Source of the DNA: Haematococcus lacustris
Lineage: Eukaryota > Chlorophyta > Chlorophyceae > Chlamydomonadales > Haematococcaceae
Direction of reading: 5' to 3'
Length of the DNA stretch: 64,000 bases
Assembly (NCBI GenBank): GCA_030144725.1
Contig: JASKMD010000019.1
Location: forward strand, 6,875,841-6,939,840
The notes under the pieces were generated by a model. The model was not told the origin of the DNA and did not search any database. It saw only the letters and a program-made list of their open reading frames with translations. Position 1 is the first letter of the stretch, and every line of letters begins with the position of its first letter. This document shows positions 12,501 through 22,500 of this stretch, in pieces. Made by a program: the position numbers and the translations under genes.

Positions 12501-15500
12501 GCACACATCATTGAGGCCACTGGTGCACACATCATCGAGGCCACTGGTGCACACATCATCGAGGCCACTGGTGCACACATCATTGAGGCCACTGGTGCAC
12601 ACATCATTGAGGCCACTGGTGCACACATCATTGAAGCCACTGGTGCACACATCATTGAGGCCACTGGTGCACACATCATTGAGGCCACTGGTGCACACAT
12701 CATTGAGGCCACTGGTGCACACATCATTGAGGCCACTGGTGCACACATCATCGAGGCCACTGGTGCACACATCATTGAGGCCACTGGTGCACACATCATT
12801 GAGGCCACTGGTGCACACATCATTGAGGCCACTGGTGCACACATCATTGAGGCCACTGGTGCACACATCATTGAGGCCACTGGTGCACACATCATTGAGG
12901 CCACTGGTGCACACATCATTGAGGCCACTGGTGCACACATCATTGAGGCCACTGGTGCACACATCATTGAGGCCACTGGTGCACACATCATTGAGGCCAC
13001 TGGTGCACACATCATTGAGGCCACTTCATCGAGGCCACTGGTAGCCGCTGGCTGCAATGCACAGGTGGGGGGATGGGCTCATGCCTGTTGCATCAGCGCA
13101 GCCCATCTCACCATTATGTCATTTTTGCGGTTTTTAGCCTGCTGTTAAACTGTTGCAAACCCTAAACCTGTTCAACAGTGACTGTAAGACCACCCACAGG
13201 ACCCCAGCAGTGGCTGTAAAACTACAGGCTACATGGGGACCCCCCCCTGGGTGTGGTGCAGGGGTCCTGTAAGTCAGCCTTTGCCTCTCAATCGTAGCCC
13301 ACTGGGCTGATGCGACAAATGCTGCTCACTATGCCATGACCCTGGTAATGAGTGCAGCACGACCCAGGACTTCAACATGGCGCTGGGCAGCTTCCTAGCA
13401 GCTCACCAGGGTGCCAGCTCTTGTGACACTGCGCTCCTCCCCAAGGCTGATGCACAGCCCAAAGTCAGCCAGCTTCAGCGTCATCTGCATGCAAGCAGGG
13501 CAGTTTGTGCACAGAGCTGAAGGGCAAGTCCACTTCAAGCCACTGCCCATAGGAGCAGGTTCCCTGAAGGAGCAGGTTCAGGGTGCACCATCTATGGGTG
13601 CATGAGCAGAGCCATGCCCGCAGTGTTGTAGGCAGAGCCTGGTCGCCTTCCAGGACGCAACAACCCGACCAAGGGGCTAAGGCCGAGAGAAGTGCTCGAG
13701 CGGCGGTGATGGTGATGCTAGTGAGCTTGTAAAATGAAGCAGCACTGGGCCCACAGCAAGCTGGGAGCCCAAGTCAGGCCACAGCTGGGTGACACAGGTT
13801 GTCCCCTTGCCAGCCACTGACAAGCTGCTGTCAAATGACATTTGGCAGGCCCCCATGCCAAGTTCAGTCAAGGGGCATGCAGCCCATTCCCACACACCCA
13901 GGTAATTGACATGTAACGATGATGGTGATGTTGCTAGACCTTGTGGCATTGCATTGTGTGCACCTGTTGACCTGTACAGACCTCTGGCCTGCTCACGCTA
14001 GGCTCGTGGAACTCCATCAGGCGTTAGCACAGGCAAGAGACTCCTGGTATAGTCAAGAAGAGAGTGTGGAGCTGTCCTGCTGATCCCAGGTGGTCTTCAT
14101 CCCATGCAGCCAGGCACACCCAGCCATGGTTTTGGTGGCGAACCTTCATCAGGCGCGCTAGTGAATGGCGTGTTGGCTCCGTGGGTGCCTCACCTGAGGC
14201 CCTGAGAGCAGGATGTTCTCCAGCTTGACGTCCCGATGCACGGTCAGGCGGCTGTGCAGGTAGTGAAGCTGCGCAGAGGCAAGGCCGGGTGCATCTCAGC
14301 TCAGCACTGGGTCCACAGGGAGTTGGAGCTGTACGGTACGGCTGACAATCAGAGGGGCAGGTGGGATGCATAGCTTCAGGGTGTTGTGAAGCAGTCCCCC
14401 ATAAGTCGACTACAAGCCATGGCAGCAGCCAGTGCAAATGGCACCTCCCTGGTGGCACAATGCTGTCACCCTGGCCACCTGGGAAGGCTGTGTGGGAAGT
14501 GCACTTGGACCCTAAGTGGTCATGGCAGCGGCAAGCAGCAGGCTTCAGAGAAGTTTATAAAAAGGTGGGCGTGGGCAGCACCAGTCTAGGTGTTAGATTG
14601 GGATGTGGGGAGGTGGGCCATCTTGGGAGGTGGTGGGATGGCATGACCTGGGCTGCTGCTTATCCCATGTTCACTATGCCATTTTGTCTTGTGTGCCATG
14701 CAGCTGGAGTGGGAAGCAGCCAAATTGTCCAGGGAGTGCTGGAGCTACCGCAAGCAGCTGGTGGTCTTCCTTGGTGAAGCTGGGTTGGAGGGTGGTGGTG
14801 GTCCAGACGCGGTGCTGCTGGCCTGCCGTGAGGTGTTGGGGAAACCCAGCAGGCCCAGCAGGTGCAAGGAGCAAGACGGGCTGCCCAGCCATGTCAACTC
14901 ATCTGTGAGCAGGCGCCAGCCCTGTAAGGAGCAGCTGGCCACGAGGCCACCAGGCTAAGGGGCAGGGAGTACCCAGACCTGGGCTACACTTGGCTGCTAG
15001 ACTGAGACAGTGAAGTGTGCCATGCTGTATGACATGCCATACTAGCTAGCTGCCCTAAGGGGTCAGGCAATAGTGCAGGAGATTGGCTCCCGCAGGCTCA
15101 GGGACACTATTACGGACATAGTGTATAATGATGTTTGTATGCTCTCGAGGCGACAGCAAATGTCGACAAGACGATAGTATTGGTAAGGATCAGGAAGTGT
15201 CTGTAACTAGGTGACGACAGAGGCTCTGGCATCATGGGCATGTCCCCACATCACACCATAACACACGTAATGTCTACTTGCCCCTACAGGGGTAGAGACA
15301 GCCAACATACACGCACAACAGTGATGGTCGATGGCAACTCACCGCTCGCAGCAGAGGCAGCAACACGACGTTGGTGGCCTGCTGCTCGGACATACGGGTG
15401 TTATGTTGCAGCAGGTGCTGTAGCAAATCACCCCCATCAGCCCACTCCTGCAGGGCAGCATGACATTTAGATTGAACTGCTACATGACATCACAGCACAG

Positions 15501-17153
15501 GATACATGCAAAAGAGTCCAGTTAGTGTTTTTCACTGAGGACCCTACCCCTTTGTCACTGGACATCCCACTCGACAGCTGAAAGCTATTATTGTCTAAGA
15601 CGCATAGCATTCTGGGTGCAAGAGATGTGCAACGCTGCTGGGTGCTGCTAGAGAAGGGCAGTGCTGGCTTTGGGTAGTCATGAGCAAAGGGTAGTCCTGA
15701 GCACTTGAGTCCAATGCACTTGACCAATCTTCTTGTATGAGATGCTGCGACATGGCAGCTGGGTAGGTGGGCTCACCTGCACTAAGACCACGCACTCGCG
15801 GTACTTGAAAGCCGCATACAGGCGAATAATGTTGGGGTGGCGCATGGCGGCCTGCAGTCGAGCCTCACGCTGGAGCTGAAACTGGGAGATGACGTGCAGC
15901 TTGGATGGCTGGTACACCTTAAGGGCCACCAGCTGACCAGACAGCCTGCACATGGACAAGCGGCTGAGAATGAATGCATTGTTGATGAATATGGTGATGA
16001 TGACTTCTTGACCATTATGTCCATGCAATGTTCTCAGTGACACATGTGTATGTGTGACTAACACACAACACAACAGGCATGATGTGGGCGGGCACCAGGT
16101 GCAGAGCAGAAGAGCAGCGTGTGCAAGACAACAGCTGGCTGCTCAGTCACTATGCCCTGCCTGACGCCTCGTGACGTGGGTTGGGTTGGGGATGTTGCTG
16201 CTGCCTGCCTACTGCACCCTGTGCAAGCCCACCTGCACTGAGCACGGTACACAGCGGAGGCATAGCCAGAGTGGCACTTGTCCAGCACGTCAAAGTCATC
16301 CGCATCCCAGCGCTTGCGCCGCAGGATGGCTGGCAGCTGCTCACACACCACAATGAGGTTGGGGTCTGAGGCTGCCCGTGTGCTACCGACTGGGAGGGAG
16401 GACAAGGACGCGGTTGCCACCAGGGACCGCCCAGCAGCCTTGGACGTGGCACTGCTGTTGCTGAATTGTCGCAGTCCATCAGACAAGTCATCCAGGGGCG
16501 AGGAATGGGACGTCAGGGACCGCTGGCCCTCTCCATGATGCTCGCATGGCAGCTCAGCACTGTGAATAAGCCAAACATGGACATGTTGGTCAGCTATGCT
16601 CAGGGCAGGGCAGTGCCAGGGTCAGCTTGCTGCAATGTGCAGCAACTCATTCGTGCCCCCACCTTCTGTGTTGCTGAGCGCAGGGCCTGGTAGGGAGGCG
16701 ATGGGGGGCTGTGGGCGTGTTTGGTTGGGATTTGGGTAGTTTGGCAAAAGGACCGCCGATGATGCCTCGCAGGTAAGCTGAGATGCGTTCACCGGTAGAG
16801 GAGCGGTCCTCGGTGTGCTCTTTGATAAGCTGCAGCGCCCGCACTGCGTGTGCCTGTTGGCTGCTGCGGGCGCTAGAGCGGCTGAACACACTGCTGCGGT
16901 TTGTAACCGCGCTGCTGCGGTCTGTGACGACGCTGCTCCGGTCTGTGACTGCGCTGCTGCGATCTGTGAGGTTAAGGGTCCATTGGCTGCTGACGTGGCT
17001 ACTGCGCTCAGTATACTGGCTGCTGCGCTCGTACGGCTCCTCGAGATGTTGCGACTTTGGGCCAAGTCGTGCTGACTCCGCCGCACGTTCTGCGTGCTCC
17101 TGAGCTTTGCGATTAAATAGCTTGCGTAGCGAGCCCAACAGTTCCTGAGGCAT
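9587..17153 (-). CDS. Aurora-like Ser/Thr protein kinase (ALK/CALK-related)
   Basis: Eleven exons give an 826-residue kinase: 17153-16663, 16559-16233, 15945-15777, 15447-15343, 14268-14194, 13484-13407, 12255-12247, 11844-11794, 11612-11466, 10846-10736, 10504-9587; total 2481 nt, all phases match. Residues 1-246 are Ser/Arg-rich with repeated DRSS motifs. The kinase domain is about 247-516: DDFDVLDKCHSGYASAVYRA (glycine loop degenerate, GYAS), VALKVY with Lys near 282, HRDVKLEN near 375, ADFGLCI near 395, DYMAPEVL at 416-423, VDVWAVGVVAYELLNG, and RPDVQQLLRHPWIK. Residues 522-826 are low-complexity. The DYM triplet comes from a 9-nt microexon. The closest family I recognise is the Aurora-like kinases of Chlamydomonas, one of which (CALK) acts in flagellar disassembly; that role is inference here. 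An intron holds a 24-bp minisatellite. Confidence 0.85.
12247..12255 (-). other. 9-nt microexon of the kinase gene (codes Asp-Tyr-Met)
   Basis: On the minus strand CTGCAG precedes GACTACATG, which is followed by GTGGGC, so a perfect AG acceptor and GT donor flank nine bases. The exon before it ends ...RAGTL and the one after begins APEVL, both in phase 0. Adding it restores the activation-segment block GTLDYMAPEVL, where DYM is otherwise missing. This is the only candidate I found in the intron. Confidence 0.85.
12366..13030. repeat. 24-bp minisatellite in kinase intron
   Basis: Twenty-seven head-to-tail copies of a 24-bp unit (ATTGAGGCCACTGGTGCACA plus CATC), then a truncated copy with a short deletion. 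A few units carry ATC for ATT and one has GAAG for GAGG. As 24 is a multiple of three, several frames stay open on both strands, giving false proteins of about 225-237 residues. It lies between the DFG exon and the microexon. Confidence 0.97.
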
Positions 17154-17813
17154 TCTTATACACACTCTGTCCAGGGTGTCCAGGGTGCAAGCCTGTCAAG
17201 GGTTGAACCCAGGCTAAGTGCCTTTGTCGCAATAACAGCGCTGATGCAGCACCTGCGTCAAGGCCGCAACGCAGTTTCACAATGTTCAAGCTAGGCACGA
17301 AGGAGTCCGACCCACAGGGTCAAACGGGCTGAAGCTTTGGATCATGCTGTGGCTCAGGATGTGGGCTGCAGGCATTGACTTTAGTGCGCACCGAGTCCGG
17401 CTGGGTCCGGCACAGCTCACAGTCTCCGAGTTACACGCTGTTATGGAAGCAGTTGTCTGTCTCTACAGACTTGCCGTACACATGCCGATAAAAAGGTGAA
17501 GGTAACTTCCCAACAAACCTCTTTCGCATTGCTATTCGCACATTGTAAACATCTCGTGTGCTATGTATATATGTAAGAGTCTTAGTAGGCCGCAGGTGTG
17601 TTCACGGCTCTTCGTTTGCTTTTAGCCGAAAAGCAACAGCCTCATCAAAAAGTAACAACTTCCATGGCGACATCGCCGAGATGATTTCCCCCTAGACCAC
17701 TGGGCACTTCTTCAAAACCACCAGCCTGTGTAAACTACTAGGGCCTATGAATTGTTGTGGGCCCGGCCATCAATGCCCCGCCGGTACTCTGCAGCCCGGT
17801 GCAACCGCTGCCT
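17154..17813. other. Intergenic region upstream of the kinase gene
   Basis: Kinase promoter and the 3' flank of the next minus-strand gene must lie here. The segment 17440-17700 is relatively A/T-rich. No coding block, RNA gene or repeat array is seen. Confidence 0.5.
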
Positions 17814-18539
17814 TTACTTGGGCAGCCGGTCATTGACCCGCTTGTAGCCCTGCTGGTACTCCGTGCCAACGGTGGGCAGAGCCTCCAAGCCCTCATAGCT
17901 GCACAGCTCCAGGGGCACTGCATGCTCTCCCCAACACGCTGGAGGTTCAGGCACCCGTGGGTGTCCCGGTTCAGCCAGCTGCCCCATGGGGGGGCCTGGG
18001 GTGGTGGGACTGCGCCAGGTGGGGCCTGGGCAGGGGGCTGGTCCAGGGCTGGGGGAGGTGGAGGGGGGTCCTGGGCAGGGGGGTCCTGGGCAAGGGGGGG
18101 GGGGGGAGCCTGGGCAGGGGGAGGGGAAGTGGGTCCTGGGCAGGGGGGGCCGGGGCTTGGGGGACTGCTTGCTGCCCATGGTCATGTGTTTGTTGATCTC
18201 AGCCACTACTACGTCAACTTGAGCTGGGCTGAGATCAGGCCGGGCTGCCTCCACAAGGCCACGCAGGGCGGCCTTGATTTCCTGGCGACGCTGACCAATC
18301 ACTTCCTTGACAGTCTGTCCCTCGGCATTGAGATCTTGCAGCACACTGCCACTGGCACCTACAGACCCGGGAATGCACAGCACACGCACGGCAGGACTTG
18401 ATGTACGGAGTCGCAATGTCGCGTGGTGCACACTGCGTCGCGTCGTCAGGGGGGCCTAGCCTTCCGTCAAGCTTTGCGGCTAACCGGCTGCATCCTGTGC
18501 GGGGGAGACGGGGCGCTTGCGTTTCTTATTCGGCGACAT
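17814..18539 (-). CDS. Unrecognised protein with basic N-terminus and proline-rich middle
   Basis: I do not recognise the family. Exon 1 (18539-18485) encodes MSPNKKRKRPVSPAQDAAG, a nuclear-localisation-like basic start. Its GT donor joins in phase to an acceptor giving an exon from 18358 that runs ASGSVLQDLNAEGQTVKEVI, a helical, charged stretch up to DVVVAEINKHM, then a Pro/Gly-rich segment (about 17960-18180), then ELCSYEGLEALPTVGTEYQQ and GYKRVNDRLPK before a TAA at 17814. The end is uncertain because CCCAA|GTAAAG at the stop also looks like a splice donor. The Pro-rich part lies over a G-run-rich tract and may be intronic. Spacing to the kinase start (about 660 bases, same direction) indicates a separate gene. 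Confidence 0.5.
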
Positions 18540-18796
18540 CACAAGGAATGAGCAACATTATCGAAGCGGAGTGGCCGTGCTGGGGGTTGCATCAGGTCGC
18601 ATCCAACCGGAGTGCCGGCAACGGGAGTGTGGAGGAAGTGACGTACATTACAAAGCTTACCTCAAACCTCAAAGCATTAACACTGGGGGAGCTCATCCAA
18701 AAAGGACCTCCCAGCAGGAAAGGTGCGTGTGGGAAGGCGGGGGTGATTATATGGAGGGCATGCTGGGTCAGGTTGGGGAGGTGGGGATTAGTTTGT

Positions 18797-19261
18797 CATA
18801 CGACACTCATCAGCAGCAGGCCTGCCCCTCCATGTCAGCTATGCCTCTGTGGCTTTGAGCTTGCGCAGCCGCTCTTGCAAGCCTGCCAGCCCCGCCAGCC
18901 ACTGTCCCCCTCCGACTGCCGCTGCTCTGCCAAGCTGCTGTGACCCACCGCTGCGCTCAACCCACCGCCACTGGCCAGCATGCCCCTGTCAAATGCCTGA
19001 CCCTGCTGGCTTCCTGCCCCATTCCCATTGTCGGCCATTTGAAAGCCCACATACCCACTGGCTGCTGCTCCCTGCAGGCCTGCAGGCTCTGCTTCACACA
19101 TCTCCATGTCCTCAGTGGAGCCCTGAGAAGTTGGCTGGAAGCTGGGCAGGGCGGGGTCCATGGCCTGGCCAGCATCACTGGCTGGGGCAAAGCTGTGTGA
19201 GGGAGGGGCGCCTGCCAGGCTGCTGGCTGGGGACACCAGGTTGCTGTTGTTCAGGCTGCTA
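18797..19261 (-). pseudogene. Inverted duplicate of the MOR1 3' end, frameshifted
   Basis: The minus strand here matches the plus strand at 51476-51940 almost base for base, from the SLNNSNLVSPASSLAG codons through the stop and about 40 bases of 3' flank. The translation follows the last roughly 130 residues of the TOG protein with about ten substitutions. One G is missing in the run GGGCTGG near the end, so the frame shifts before the normal C-terminus. There is no upstream TOG sequence, so this is a dead fragment. It lies between two unrelated gene starts. Confidence 0.9.
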
Positions 19262-19580
19262 GTGTTATTACTCTCAGTTTGCCATCATTCGGTGTGCAAC
19301 CTTGGATTAGGAAAGTTACCGTAACGAAGTTGGCGTAGTTGTTGCGGGGCCTGTGTACAAGACTAAGGACTTGTCACTTGCAAAACTTTTTGAGAGGTGC
19401 CGGGTGAGTCGCATGCGACCGCGACCGCGACCCGCACCCCTCAGTCAGCAGGCTCAGGTTGGCTTGGGTACTCGATATTGATCAGTGCTCAGTGGTCAGG
19501 AGCGTGGTTGACAGCGCCGCGATAGCCAAAGTCGCAATTGCTTCGTCAACCCTACTCTAAGCTTAGGCATCAGCAGCTCT

Positions 19581-22500
19581 ATGGCGAAGCAGCGACGTGC
19601 GCGCCCTCGTAGCCAGCTCCTCAGGTCCCCAGCACGTTCGTCCAGCGCGCTCGCCAGCCGCAGCAATCGTTCTGCCTACCTGGCGTGCGTCGCGCTGGCC
19701 CTCGGAGTGCTGGGATCTTGCTTTACTGCAGAGGCAGCGCGCGTGCTTCAGGGCACACCTGCCGCCAGCACCAGCTTGGCCACGGGGCCCGCGGGCTCGC
19801 CCGCCATCCTGTCATCCACCCCTCAGCCCGGCTTTCGGCCGCTCTACAGGTTCAATACCACGCTGCTGCAGCAGGTCGAGCGCCAGCTAAGCGGATGGAT
19901 GCTCAACGCGTCAATAGCAAACTCTACACTGGTGGATATGCCATTGAACCCTGACAGCGCAGCTGCGGCGGTGGCAGCAGCCACTGCGGCTGGGCTGCTG
20001 AACGCCAAGCTGAAGCCTGACACCGTGGTGACGAACGTCACGCTGGCCAACGTCTCGAACACAACTAAGGTGCACAACCCATCTGCCAGGGCACTGCTTC
20101 TGCCAAGTGACTGCTGTAGCTGCTGTCATCATTCTGCCACTGCCAGCATGTGACGCCACGGTTGAAACTGCCCCCTGCTGCTGCCAATATACAACCATCC
20201 TTACTGCTGTCGTTGTATGCTTGCTGCTGCCATGGCAATGCTGCCGCTGATGCTGTCGCCATGCTGTTGGTGTGGTGTGCTGGGGCCATTGTGCTCCAAC
20301 ATGTTTGCGCAATTGTCTAGCGCAGCCCCATGCATGACATGTCGCAGCCTGTGCTCCCGCTGTTTTAACCTGCTGATTGAACCTGGTTGCACGGAGCCTG
20401 AAAACTATAGCAGCGTCGACCAGTAGTACGGTGACAGCAGGTCAGGCCAGCACACCATTACCGAGCATCACCATGGCTCAGGATCACTGGCAGCTGGCCA
20501 GCTGGCTGTGCACGTTGCAAAGGGTACCAAGAGGCATAAGCAGCATCCTGGCATGCACCACCTGCTTTGGCATGGTTTGATGTGGGTGAGCTGTGCTGCA
20601 TCCTTGACTAGGCCAGAGCCAGCCACAGCCGGTAGGACATGCTGCCTCCTTGTCAGACATTGCCTGATAGCCCGGGATTCTAGTTTTTTCTAGGAATCTG
20701 AGCCACTCAGAATCCTATGGGCGTACCCTACCTGTCATGCCCTCCTAGACTTGCACACATGCTCCTAGCTCCACCAAGCATGGCGCGCGCCTTTGCACCC
20801 CTCCATAGCACACCTGCACATACCATGGCATCACACACGACCTCACCGCTGAGCATTGCGTGCTGGGGCAAGCTGTTGGCTGTGCTGCGCATGTATGGCA
20901 GCACTGCATTTCAAAACTCGCCCATGCATGACCCCGCCCTGTACTTTGCCCTACGTCCATGTACTCATGCCTCACACAGAACCCCGCAACACACTTTACC
21001 AGCCTGCTGCCGTGCCGCCTGCTACAGATAAACGAGACAATGCTGGTCACCAAGATGGACAAGCAGGAGGATGAGCCCAGCACCGCAGCCAAGTCGTCGA
21101 ACTCTGGCAAAGGCTACCTGGTGTATGCCAAGCCTGCGGGCCGGGTCAGCCCCTTTGCCAACTTGGACAGCAACCGACTCACCATTGATGGCATGGATGG
21201 TACGTGGGGGAGGGGGAGGGAGGGAAAAGGGGGAGGGAAGAGGGTGGGCGGTGGGGGAGGGTGGGAGGCAGTGGGAGGGGGAAAGGGGGGGTCCGGCCAG
21301 GGGACGCTGACTTGAAGTTTGCCCACTGCATCATGTCCTTGTCCCATGCAGACATGGTGCTCCCCAAGGGCTATCCCTTGGAGAAGCACATCACAGTCAC
21401 TGGCAACGGCTACGTGCTGGTCAGCTTCCGCATCCCATTTGGCCGGTCAAAGGTATCCAAGCCCGGCAGTGGGGTGGCACGTCAGCCAGTCCTGCTGATC
21501 CACGGCATCTCCCTGGCCTCCACCTGCTGGGTGGTGAACAGCGACACCGACTCCCTTGCCTTCATCCTGGCCAATCAAGGTGGTGGGGCTGCTGGGTCGG
21601 GGGCTGAGTGAAGCAAGGGGCACATGCTTGACATTGTGACCATCACTTGCTTGGGAGCATGCTTCATACACTGGGTAGAGACACAGTGTCATGGTTTGGT
21701 GAATACGGGGCTGGGGCTGGGGCTGGGGCTGGGGCTGGGGCTGGGGCTGGGGCTGGGGCTGGGGCTGGGGCTGGGGCTGGGGCTGGGGCTGGGGCTGGGG
21801 CTGGGGCTGGGGCTGGGGCTGGGGCTGGGGCTGGGGCTGGGGCTGGGGCTGGGGCTGGGGCTGGGGCTGGGGCTGGGGCTGGGGCTGGGGCTGGGGCTGG
21901 GGCTGGGGCTGGGGCTGGGGCTGGGGCTGGGGCTGGGGCTGGGGCTGGGGCTGGGGCTGGGGCTGGGGCTGGGGCTGGGGCTGGGGCTGGGGCTGGGGCT
22001 GGGGCTGGGGCTGGGGCTGGGGCTGGGGCTGGGGCTGGGGCTGGGGCTGGGGCTGGGGCTGGGGCTGGGGCTGGGGCTGGGGCTGGGGCTGGGGCTGGGG
22101 CTGGGGCTGGGGCTGGGGCTGGGGCTGGGGCTGGGGCTGGGGCTGGGGCTGGGGCTGGGGCTGGGGCTGGGGCTGGGGCTGGGGCTGGGGCTGGGGCTGG
22201 GGCTGGGGCTGGGGCTGGGGCTGGGGCTGGGGCTGGGGCTGGGGCTGGGGCTGGGGCTGGGGCTGGGGCTGGGGCTGGGGCTGGGGCTGGGGCTGGGGCT
22301 GGGGCTGGGGCTGGGGCTGGGGCTGGGGCTGGGGCTGGGGCTGGGGCTGGGGCTGGGGCTGGGGCTGGGGCTGGGGCTGGGGCTGGGGCTGGGGCTGGGG
22401 CTGGGGCTGGGGCTGGGGCTGGGGCTGGGGCTGGGGCTGGGGCTGGGGCTGGGGCTGGGGCTGGGGCTGGGGCTGGGGCTGGGGCTGGGGCTGGGGCTGG

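Noticed and set aside
12336..13057. Apparent repeat proteins of 224-237 residues (GLNDVCTS-type units), or a CRISPR-like array
   Set aside because: The 24-bp unit is a multiple of three, so frames stay open by arithmetic. There are no unique spacers between units, and the tract lies within a kinase intron.
18398..18943. 181-residue plus-strand frame starting near 18398
   Set aside because: Runs antisense to the 18539 gene start and into the antisense strand of the MOR1-tail duplicate; no coding signature of its own.
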